Source: Deltaproteobacteria bacterium
GTDB lineage: Bacteria; Myxococcota; Kuafuiibacteriia; Kuafuiibacteriales; Kuafuiibacteriaceae
Assembly (NCBI GenBank): GCA_020632995.1
Contig: JACKEN010000026.1
Span: 1 to 64,000, forward strand
Reading direction: 5' to 3'
DNA length: 64,000 bases
A program made the position numbers and the translations under genes. Of the stretch, positions 35,219 to 42,511 are shown piece after piece. The notes under the pieces were generated by a model. That model was not told the origin of the DNA and did not search any database. It worked only from the letters and a program-made list of their open reading frames with translations. Position 1 is the stretch's first letter, and every line of letters begins with the position of its first letter.

Positions 35219-35839
35219 ATGAGATGGCGAAGCATATCCGCGCTCCTGGTGGGCCTCGCGCTCGGGGCCAGCGCCTGCAAGCACACCGGCGATCTGCGCA
35301 CCCGGGACGACGGCTACCTTGCGCTGGACAACGACGGCGTGCCCCGGGGCGGCGTGGAGTACCGGTGCCCCTCCAACAACGGAGAAGGGCAGATCCGCCT
35401 CACCCACGCCAACGGGAAGAAGCGCCTGGAGGGGGAGTGCAAGGGCGGGGTGATGGTGGGGCGCTGGAAGGGCTTCTACGAGAACGGCGCGACCGCCTGG
35501 AAGGCCGCCTTCGAGCATGGCCGCCTCGCGGGGCGCTTCGAGTCGTCCTACGCCAACGACAAGCGCCGCGCCGAGGTCGACTTCGCCGACGGCGTGCCCT
35601 CCGGCACCCTGCGGGCGTGGTGGATCAACGGCGAGCTCCGAGCCAAGGGCGTCGTCCGGGGCGGCAAGCGCGTGGGGTGCTGGGAGACCTGGCACGACAA
35701 CGGGCAGAAGGCCACCAAGGGCGCCTACGCGGACGGCAAGCCGGTGCTGACCTGGCTTCGGTGGACCCGCTCCGGTGAGAAGAGCAAGGAGAAGCTGGGG
35801 GGCGAGGCCCCCGACGGCAAATGCCTCATCACCCTGTGA
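35219..35839 (+). CDS. MORN-repeat lipoprotein
   Basis: 206 residues from ATG 35219; the longer upstream frame is not needed. The signal peptide ends in GASAC (lipid Cys18). Repeats of the MORN / YwqK type follow: GRWKGFYENGATAWKAAFEHG, GTLRAWWINGELRAKG, GCWETWHDNGQKATKGAYADG. Such repeats form elongated hairpin stacks used in binding at membranes. Many copies occur per genome in Myxococcota, with unknown roles. It is divergent from the EF-Tu-like gene; the 197 bp between them hold no other gene. Confidence 0.85.
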   Translation: MRWRSISALLVGLALGASACKHTGDLRTRDDGYLALDNDGVPRGGVEYRCPSNNGEGQIRLTHANGKKRLEGECKGGVMVGRWKGFYENGATAWKAAFEHGRLAGRFESSYANDKRRAEVDFADGVPSGTLRAWWINGELRAKGVVRGGKRVGCWETWHDNGQKATKGAYADGKPVLTWLRWTRSGEKSKEKLGGEAPDGKCLITL

Positions 35840-35876
35840 CTCGACCGGTTCACCCGCAGGCGCTCCAGAAGCGCGC

Positions 35877-37498
35877 TCAGGTGTCGATGGCGTCCTTCGA
35901 CCCCGCGCGCGCGCGCAGCTCGAACTTCTGCACCTTGCCGGTGGAGGTGCGGGGGAGCGGCCCGAAGACGAAGTTGCGCGACCTTGAAGCCGGGCAGGTG
36001 CTCGCGGCAGAACGCGACGAGCGCCTCGGGAGTGATCTGAGCGTCGGGGCGGAGCTCGACGAAGGCGCACGGCGTCTCGCCCCACTTCTCGTCGGGCTGG
36101 GCGACCACCGCCACCGCGGACACCGCGGGGTGGCTGAAGAGCATCGTTCACCTCGAGGCTCGAGATGTTCTCGCCCCCGGAGATGATGATGTCCTTGCTG
36201 CGGTCCTTGATCTTCACGTAGCCGTCGGGCATCCGCACCCCGAGGTCACCGGTGTGGAACCAGCCGCCCGCGAACGCCGCGCGCGTCGCGTGGGGGTTCT
36301 TGAGGTAGCCCTTCATGGTGATGTTCCCGCGGAACATGATCTCGCCCACCGTCTCGCCGTCGCTCGGCACCGGCTGCAGGGTGTCGGGGTCGAGCACGGT
36401 GATCGCCTCCTGCAGGTGATAGCGGACGCCCTGGCGCGCGTTCAGTCGCGCGCGCTCGGCGAGCGGCACATCGCGCCAGCCCGCGTGCTTCTCGCACACC
36501 GAGGCCGGGACCGTAGGTCTCGGTGAGGCCGTAGACGTGGGTCAGGTCGAAGCCGAGCTCCTCCATCGCCGCGATCATCGAGGCGGGCGGCGCTGCCCCC
36601 GCCACCATCGCCGAGACCTTGTGCAAGATGCCCTGCCCGTGGGTCTTCGCGGCGTCGAGGAGCATCGAGTGCACGATCGGGGCGCCGCAGTAGTGGGTGA
36701 CCCGGTGAGTGCGGATCGCGTCGAAGATCGCGACGGGGTCGACCTTGCGCAGGCAGACGTTGGTGCCCGCGGGCGGCCACCGTCCACGCGAAGCACCAGC
36801 CGTTGCAGTGGAACATCGGGAGCGTCCACAGGTAGACCATGTGCTTGGGGAGGTCCCAGTCGAGGATGTTCGACGTCGCGTTCAGGCACGCGCCGCGGTG
36901 GTGGTAGACGACGCCCTTCGGGTCTCCGGTGGTCCCCGAGGTGTAGTTGAGGCAGATCGCGTCCCACTCGTCAGGGGGCCCCTCGTAGACGAAAGCCGGG
37001 TTGCCTTCTGCGAGCAGCGCCTCGTACTCCTGCCAGCCCGGCGCGGGGAGCCCGAGCTCCGGCGTGTCCACGTCGATCACCAGGATCTCGCGCCCGAGCT
37101 TCTGCAGGGCGGCCTGCGCGGTCGGCGCGAGCTCTCGGTCGACGAGCAGGGCCTTCGCCTCCCCGGGGTGCTCGGTGGAAAGCACAACGGCGTCGGGCCG
37201 GCGGGTGTTGGCGCGTTCAGCATCAATTTCGTCACGGCACCCTGAAGCAAACGGCGCAGGGCCGCCATCAGCGCAGATGCGGTCGCCCTTTACGCCCTGG
37301 CGCCAACAGCGCGCTCGCCAGCCGACGACAGCGCGCGTCGGTCTCGCGCCAGGACTGGGTGAGCGCGCCCTCGATGATCGCGGGCCGATCCGGGTGCACC
37401 GCCGCGGCCCGGGCGAGGAACGTCATCGGGGTGAGCGGGACGTGGTTGGCGGGGTTCCTGTCCAGGCCGGTGTCGTAGATCGAGGTCATCCCCCGCAT
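35877..37498 (-). pseudogene. AMP-forming acyl-CoA synthetase, broken by several frameshifts
   Basis: Pieces in all three minus-strand frames line up in order as one acyl-CoA synthetase of about 540 residues. These are MTSIYDTGLDRNPANHVPLT, GEAKALLVDREL, the AMP-binding motif YTSGTTGDPKGVVYHHRG, and VYGLTETYGP. GWFHTGDLGVRMPDGYVKIKD and SKDIIISGGENISS follow, ending LPRTSTGKVQKFELRARAG and a TGA at 35877. The enzyme would load a carboxylic acid onto CoA via acyl-AMP. I count at least five frame changes, including two-base losses. The segment at 37190-37300, which should encode the VAVMxPNxPAMLEAH region, is scrambled and has lower G+C. Real decay is more likely here than sequencing error alone. 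Confidence 0.75.
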
Positions 37499-37593
37499 TT
37501 CACGGCGGTCCGTGGCGGGAGTCCAGCCCTCCGGGACACGATGAAGGACGGGGGGGCCATGGAGGTGATGTGCGATGAGATGGGAGCGGGAGA

Positions 37594-37965
37594 ATGCATG
37601 TGCGCCTCACCCAGGGGCTCGGCGATCGGGTCGAGCTCGCGGCCGAGGTCGACGTGCGTGGCGATCAGCTCGGCGTCCGGGACCCTCGATTGCTGGCTCG
37701 GTGCGCCGAGCGCGGCGGCCCTTGCGTCGACCACTTCAGACATGTGGTCGTCACCGCGGGTGCCTCGCTCTCCGTCCGCCTCGTCTCGACCGTGTGGTTC
37801 TCGTTGTTCGCGGGGCACACCGTCTTTCGGCGCCTCGATCAGTTCGACGAGGATCACGCGCTCCTGCCCGGCGGCCGGCTGAGCCCCGACGAGGGCTGGG
37901 CCGCCCGCGCGCGCCTCGTGTGGCGGGTACCCATGCCCGGCAAGTCCGAGGCGGCCGACCGCTGA
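37594..37965 (+). CDS. Small hypothetical protein
   Basis: 123 residues from ATG 37594, with GGGAG 7 bp upstream. Strand-rich and acidic (VELAAEVDVRGDQLGVRD, STVWFSLFAGHTVFRRLDQF). No signal or membrane segment. The family is not recognised. The opposing frame is also long, but its composition looks like a G+C-rich shadow. It lies between the broken synthetase gene and a membrane-anchored protein. Confidence 0.45.
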   Translation: MHVRLTQGLGDRVELAAEVDVRGDQLGVRDPRLLARCAERGGPCVDHFRHVVVTAGASLSVRLVSTVWFSLFAGHTVFRRLDQFDEDHALLPGGRLSPDEGWAARARLVWRVPMPGKSEAADR

Positions 37966-38071
37966 GCGCCTTGTCACTGTCCTCGATGCAGGACGTCTTG
38001 CCTGCGCACCGCGTGCAAGCGGCCGGGCCGCCGCTGGTCACCGTGGGCCGCCCACGCTAGGCTCGCCGCTG

Positions 38072-38548
38072 ATGCCCATCGAGTTGACGATCTTCGCGAC
38101 GATGTCGGTGGTCGCGGTGCTGCTCCTCCTGGCCGGGCCCAGCCTGAAGCGTCGCCGCCTCGCGCAGAGCGTCGGCGACATGGAGACGTTGGGCCTGTTC
38201 ACGCCCGAGGAACCGCTGGACCACGAGCTGCGCGGCGTCGCCGAGGCGCTGATCATGGACGCCGCGCTTCGGTCGCTCGGGGGCGTAGTCTGGGTGACCG
38301 AGATCTGGGCCGACGTGTCGCGGCCCCCCACCCGCTTCGTGGCAAGGGCCGTGATCGAGGGCGTCGAGCGCGCGCCGATGGGCACCCGCACCGTGATCGC
38401 CGTGCACGCACCGCAAGGCCGAGGTGCCAACAGCGGGCGCGGCCTCCGGCTGCGGCCGCCATGGTTGGCGCACGTCGAGCCGGGCGACGTGCGCGGGGTG
38501 ATGGCCTTGCGCCGATGGATCGCGTCGGTGGAGTCGGCACGCGGCTGA
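38072..38548 (+). CDS. Hypothetical membrane-anchored protein
   Basis: 158 residues with one N-terminal membrane helix (LTIFATMSVVAVLLLLAG) followed by basic residues (KRRR), so the bulk probably faces the cytoplasm. The soluble part (DAALRSLGGVVWVTEIWADV, ARAVIEGVERAPMGTRTVIAV) matches no family I know. It ends 66 bp from the convergent WYL-type regulator. Confidence 0.6.
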   Translation: MPIELTIFATMSVVAVLLLLAGPSLKRRRLAQSVGDMETLGLFTPEEPLDHELRGVAEALIMDAALRSLGGVVWVTEIWADVSRPPTRFVARAVIEGVERAPMGTRTVIAVHAPQGRGANSGRGLRLRPPWLAHVEPGDVRGVMALRRWIASVESARG

Positions 38549-38613
38549 CCGGGCGTCGCTCGAGGCGGTGCTCGAGCGAATGCCGCAAGTCGACCTGCGG
38601 ACCGTCGTCGATC

Positions 38614-39276
38614 TCAGCGGCGCCAGTCGTCGGGCGACGACGTGGGCGGGGGCGACGCTGGCGCGAAGCGGAGCGCGCTGATGTTGAGGTCCTCCCATTC
38701 TTCGATGGGGATCGGCCGGTCGGGCTGGAGCCCGTCGACCAGGGCCCATCCGTCGGCGCTCGAGATCAAGGCCACCGGGTGGACGGCCCTCGGCGCTCTG
38801 CTCCGGCTCCTGATCTTCACCTGCCTCCCGTCCCGGATCGCTTGGGCCAGGGGCGCGATCCGCGGATCGACGGGCGCTTGGGTCGCCGGCTCCGTGCGGA
38901 ACCGGGCCTGGGCCAATAGCGCCGCCTCGCGGACACCATCGGGCAAGGACTCGAGCAGCTTGGTGCGGGCGGCCCGACCGGCGCGGCCCAAGCCAAGGGC
39001 GTCGACCAGCGGCGACTGGGAGCCCAGGATCACGCCGAGGGCCTCCGCCTCCGGGCGGGACAGCCCGGTGAGGCGGCTGCGGTAGTTGAAGCCGAGCTCG
39101 ATGCCGCCGTGGGGCCCCCGGTGCACGACCACCGGGAGGCCGGCTTCGGCCAGAGCGTCGACGTCCCGGAGCACGGTGCGCCGCGTGACCTCGAGCTCGG
39201 CCGACAGCTGAGCGGCGGTCATGCGCCCACGGTTCTGGAGGAGCAACAGGAGCTGGAGCAGCCGAGAAGCGCGCAT
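38614..39276 (-). CDS. YafY-type HTH regulator with WYL-like domain
   Basis: 220 residues from ATG 39276, preceded by GAGG. The N-terminal winged helix is of the YafY/DeoR type (LLQLLLLLQNRGRMTAAQLS, TRRTVLRDVDALAEAGLPV, GPHGGIEL). A linker leads to a WYL-like sensor domain (VHPVALISSADGWALVDGL) in which the WYL triad itself is changed (GWALV), ending PIPIEEWEDLNISALRF. WYL regulators bind ligands or nucleic acid and usually control a divergent neighbour. The perfect palindrome at 39297-39311, between this start and the next gene, is the obvious operator for auto- and cross-regulation. Confidence 0.88.
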   Translation of the reverse strand: MRASRLLQLLLLLQNRGRMTAAQLSAELEVTRRTVLRDVDALAEAGLPVVVHRGPHGGIELGFNYRSRLTGLSRPEAEALGVILGSQSPLVDALGLGRAGRAARTKLLESLPDGVREAALLAQARFRTEPATQAPVDPRIAPLAQAIRDGRQVKIRSRSRAPRAVHPVALISSADGWALVDGLQPDRPIPIEEWEDLNISALRFAPASPPPTSSPDDWRR

Positions 39277-39296
39277 CGGAGGCCTCTTCTTATATA

Positions 39297-39311
39297 TGAC
39301 ATAAGATGTCA
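39297..39311. promoter_or_regulatory. Palindromic operator candidate for the WYL-type regulator
   Basis: TGACAT-AAG-ATGTCA, a perfect 6-bp inverted repeat inside an unusually A/T-rich 60-bp divergent region (TATATATGACATAAG). The A/T-rich stretch also suits the -10 boxes of both genes. Confidence 0.6.
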
Positions 39312-39336
39312 CCTATGGTTCTGTAGACCAGCGTCG

Positions 39337-39822
39337 ATGCCCAAGACTTCAAAGACCCCAAAGAAGCCCGCTGCCGCCAAGGCGAACGAGCCAGCCGCGG
39401 CTCCATCCCACAGCGTGACCTACGGCGCTGGGACCCCGGAGGACCCTTGGCTCCTCCGCACGCCGTCGCAGACCTCGGAGTACCAAGCGTGGCGAGACGA
39501 GAGCGCCTCGCCGCCGGCCCTGGTGGTGCAGGTCGGCTCCAACTCGCTCAGCTATCAACTCCGCTGCATCGACGACCTCGCGGCGATGCTCGAGAAGAAC
39601 GGTGACTGGGTGCCGCTCGGCAACGCCGACGAAGGCAAGCCGACCCCCGAGGGCAGCGTGGAGGACTGGGCTCGCTCGCCGAGCAACCCCGTCGGCGGCT
39701 ACTACGGCCTGCGCAAGGGCTACCGTGGCCGCTTCGCCAACTACGTGCCGCCGGTGCTCGAGCTGCTCGGGCTCATCGACCTGGAGCACGGCCCGCGCAA
39801 CAACCGAGCCAAGATCCGCTGA
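39337..39822 (+). CDS. Conserved protein of unknown function (GTPEDPW...SEY type)
   Basis: 161 residues from ATG 39337. A Lys/Ala/Pro-rich start of 25 residues leads to a compact domain opening with YGAGTPEDPWLLRTPSQTSEY. VGSNSLSYQLRCIDDLAAML and GYYGLRKGYRGRFANYVPPV follow. The opening resembles small proteins of unknown function seen in actinobacteria and proteobacteria, often next to YafY regulators. The divergent regulator at 39276 and shared operator suggest it is the regulated target. The reaction, if any, is unknown. Confidence 0.75.
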   Translation: MPKTSKTPKKPAAAKANEPAAAPSHSVTYGAGTPEDPWLLRTPSQTSEYQAWRDESASPPALVVQVGSNSLSYQLRCIDDLAAMLEKNGDWVPLGNADEGKPTPEGSVEDWARSPSNPVGGYYGLRKGYRGRFANYVPPVLELLGLIDLEHGPRNNRAKIR

Positions 39823-39841
39823 TCCGCGACCGGGAGGATTC

Positions 39842-40028
39842 ATGAACCACCTGAAGTTCGGCGTGGCGCTCTAGCTCCTGGCCAGCGCCGCCGCCTGCAC
39901 CACCGTCCGCCAGCTCCGTTCTCCTCCACCCTCGACCCCGATGGAAAGGCGGTCCGCACTCGCTCCGCCGACGCGCTCGACAGGCCCCGCTCGACGCTGA
40001 TCCCGCGGCTCACTCGGGGAGAGGGATG
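39842..40028 (+). pseudogene. Remnant of a small lipoprotein gene
   Basis: GGGAGGATTC-ATG starts MNHLKFGVAL, then TAG, then LLASAAACTTVRQL: a lipoprotein signal peptide cut by an in-frame stop at codon 11. Past the lipobox (SAAAC) one frame soon ends, but another reads FSSTLDPDGKAVRTRSADAL to a TGA at 40026-40028. The stop plus shift and the overlap with the pirin gene end suggest a dead gene. Confidence 0.6.
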
Positions 40029-40936
40029 AACTCCTCCTCGTCGCCGGGGACCTTGGGGAAGCTCTCGGTCGCCCCATAGCCCATCGCCCACTCCGTCTTG
40101 GCGCGCTCGAGCCGCTCGGAGGACGAGGACACGAAGTTCCACCAGATGTGGCGTTCACCGACCGGCTCGCCGCCGAGCAGCATGAGCTCGGTGTCCTCGG
40201 TCGCCTCGAGGGAGGGCCGGGCGCCAGGCGCGAAGACCACCATCTGCCCGCGGCCGAAGGTGGACCCGCAGCAACGAAAGCTGCCCTTCGTGACGAACGC
40301 GGCGCGCTCGCTGTAGCCGTCGAGGAGCTCGAGCGCGGCGCCCGCAGGCAAGCGAGCATGCACGTAGAACATGATCGGCAAGGTCTGGACCGGTGACTCG
40401 ACGCCGTAGGCCTTGCCGATGAGCACCCGAAGGTCGACGTCCCTCACCCGCGTCTCGGGGATCTCGGTCGCGGGGTAGTGCCGGAACGCGGGCGCGACCT
40501 CCTCTGCCTCGGTCGGCAGCGCGACCCACAGCTGGATGCCGTGCACGGGCATGGGCCGCCCGCGCAGGTGGGTTGGGGTCCGCTCGGAGTGCACGATGCC
40601 CCGGCCGGCCGTCATCCAGTTGATCGCGCCCGGCCGGATCGACAGGTCGTTGCCGAGGGAGTCCATGTGCCGGATCTCGCCCTCGAAGAGGTAGGTGACG
40701 GTCGCGATGCCGATGTGCGGGTGCGGTCGCACGTCCATGCCCCTGCCGACCTCGAGGGTGGCCGGGCCCATCTCGTCGAAGAAGATGTAGGGGCCGACCA
40801 TGCGCCGGCGCGCCGACGGCAGCAGCCGTCGGACCGAGAAGGCGCCGATGTCCCGCTCCCTGCCCTCGACCACGTGCTCGATCAGCTCGTCGGCGTGGTC
40901 GTCACATATGGGTTCGTGGCAGTCGTGCCGGCTCAT
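40010..40936 (-). CDS. Pirin family protein (cupin)
   Basis: 308 residues from ATG 40936. Typical pirin pattern: FSVRRLLPSARRRMVGPYIF, FDEMGP, VRPHPHIGIATVTYLFEGE, MTAGRGIVHSER and HGIQLWVALP. The metal ligands His-x-His, His and Glu of the N-terminal cupin are in place. The second cupin follows (GKAYGVESPVQTLPIMFYVH, LLGGEPVGERHIWWNFV). Pirins bind Fe; some are quercetin dioxygenases and others are redox regulators. The start is Cys/His-rich (HDCHEPICDDH), unusual for the family and possibly an extra metal site. Confidence 0.93.
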   Translation of the reverse strand: MSRHDCHEPICDDHADELIEHVVEGRERDIGAFSVRRLLPSARRRMVGPYIFFDEMGPATLEVGRGMDVRPHPHIGIATVTYLFEGEIRHMDSLGNDLSIRPGAINWMTAGRGIVHSERTPTHLRGRPMPVHGIQLWVALPTEAEEVAPAFRHYPATEIPETRVRDVDLRVLIGKAYGVESPVQTLPIMFYVHARLPAGAALELLDGYSERAAFVTKGSFRCCGSTFGRGQMVVFAPGARPSLEATEDTELMLLGGEPVGERHIWWNFVSSSSERLERAKTEWAMGYGATESFPKVPGDEEEFIPLPE

Positions 40937-41042
40937 GCCGGCACTGTAGTCGGTCGTCTCGACGCGGCACCAGGGTATTCAGGGCCTGATTCTCGGCGAT
41001 CCCTGAAGACCGAGACCCGGCCTCACGCGTATACGTGCTCCA

Positions 41043-41942
41043 ATGCGACGCCTCGCTCTGCTCCTCCCCCTCCTCGCCCTCGCCTGTGGGGGCAGCCGCG
41101 ACCGACCCGTCGGCACCCCCACGATGACCACGGACGCCGGGGTCGCGGACACCGGCACCAGCTCCACCGCGCCCGACGCGGGCTTCGTGGACGCGGGGCC
41201 GGTCGACGCGGGCCCCACCGACCCCGCGGAGGAGCCCTCGGACCTCGGCAGCTTCTGCCCCGGTGGCTGCAACCTCGCGACGTGCGTGCTCGAGGACGAG
41301 GACTGCGAGGGCGGGGTCTGCATCTGGCACGGGGCGCTCGGCGCGAGCTACTGCAGCCGGCCTTGCGTCACGACCTGCCGCCCGGGCTACAGCTGCGTGG
41401 TCACCGACGACGGCGAGGGCCCCGTCTGCCTCAGCGACACCCCGGTGTGCGGCAACGGCAACATCGAGTACTCGGAGGCCTGCGACGACGGCAACACCGA
41501 GGCCGGAGACTTCTGCGCCGCGGACTGCTCGATGCAGACGGTGCCGCCCTCGGGCGGCACGATGAGCCAGTCCTTCCATGGCAACCCGCCGCAGACCGTC
41601 ACCGGCACCGATCCGGTGGTCTTCGCCCGGCGCATCGCCGGCCGCCTCTACTTCGGCGCGAGCATCTCGGAGATGACCTACGGCATGCCCCTGCCCGACG
41701 ACGCGGGCCCCGCGCCCTACACGGCCCTCGTCGAGGCCGGCCTCATCGAGGCGGTCAACGGCAACCTCTGTACCTACCAGGGCTCGACCCTCGCCCAGAT
41801 CACTCGCCTCGACTTCGGGGCCAAGGAGATCGAGGGCGCGGCGAGCCTGCGCATGGTCTGCATGGGTGGGAACTGCGAGTTCGGCTGCAACCCGGAGTTC
41901 GAGCATGCCATGCAGTTCGACTTGCGCTGGGTGGACGAGTAG
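41043..41942 (+). CDS. Cys-rich lipoprotein with CGNG...CDDGN module
   Basis: 299 residues. The signal peptide ends LLALAC (lipid Cys15). A linker rich in Asp, Ala, Gly and Thr (VDAGPVDAGPTD) leads to a disulfide-rich region: CPGGCNLATC, CSRPCVTTCRPGYSC, then CGNGNIEYSEACDDGN, the myxobacterial Cys-rich repeat (DUF4215 type). The C-terminal half is mixed strand (FARRIAGRLYFGASISEMTY) with a few Cys. Surface location is likely. A ribosome site for DUF1697 follows 20 bp after the stop, so the two may be co-transcribed. Confidence 0.82.
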   Translation: MRRLALLLPLLALACGGSRDRPVGTPTMTTDAGVADTGTSSTAPDAGFVDAGPVDAGPTDPAEEPSDLGSFCPGGCNLATCVLEDEDCEGGVCIWHGALGASYCSRPCVTTCRPGYSCVVTDDGEGPVCLSDTPVCGNGNIEYSEACDDGNTEAGDFCAADCSMQTVPPSGGTMSQSFHGNPPQTVTGTDPVVFARRIAGRLYFGASISEMTYGMPLPDDAGPAPYTALVEAGLIEAVNGNLCTYQGSTLAQITRLDFGAKEIEGAASLRMVCMGGNCEFGCNPEFEHAMQFDLRWVDE

Positions 41943-41967
41943 GCGCCGACCCGGGTAGGAGGGCGTG

Positions 41968-42504
41968 ATGGGCAGGTACGTGGCGCTGATGCGGGGGATC
42001 AACGTGGGGGGCAAGAACAAGCTCCCGATGAAGGACCTCGTGGCGATCTTCGAGGCCGCAGGGTGCGCCGAGGTGAAGACGTACATCCAGAGCGGGAACG
42101 TGGTCTTCTCGGCCCCCGCGAAGGTGGCGAAGGGCCTCGCCGAGGCGGTGCCCGAGGCGATCTCGGCGCAGTTTGGCTTGCGGGTGCCGGTGGTCCTGCG
42201 GAGCGCGGCGGACTACCTCGCCGCGGTGGAGGCGAACCCGTTCCTGGCCGAGGGCGTGCCGGCGGGGCGCTCTACCTGGCCTTCCTCAGCGCGAAGCCGA
42301 CGGCGGCCCGGGTGGCCAAGCTGGACCCGGCGCGCTCACCGCCGGACGCGTTCCGCGTGGTGGGGATGCAAGTCTACATGCACTGCCCCGACGGGGTGGC
42401 GAACACGAAGCTCACGAACGCGCTTCGACTCGACCTTGGGGGTGGTGAGCACGGCGCGCAACTGGCGCACCGTGCTCACCCTGGCCGGCATGCTCGAGGC
42501 GTAG
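41968..42504 (+). pseudogene. DUF1697 family protein with two compensating frame changes
   Basis: ATG 41968 has AGGAGGG upstream. The start is typical of the family: YVALMRGINVGGKNKLPMKD, TYIQSGNVVFSA. At about 42264-42267 (GGGG) the frame must gain a base to read ALYLAFLSAKPTAARV and FRVVGMQVYMHCPDGVANTK. At about 42421 the loss of GC from a GCGC run returns it to frame 1 (STLGVVSTARNWRTVLTLAGML), the normal family end. All segments are conserved, so the two indels may be sequencing errors. As written, the protein would be disrupted for 50 residues. Function unknown. Confidence 0.75.
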
Positions 42505-42511
42505 CCCGCGC

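Noticed and set aside
37486..37977. 163-residue minus-strand frame opposite the small protein at 37594
   Set aside because: No ribosome site and shadow-like composition; the plus frame has a good ribosome site. Some doubt remains.
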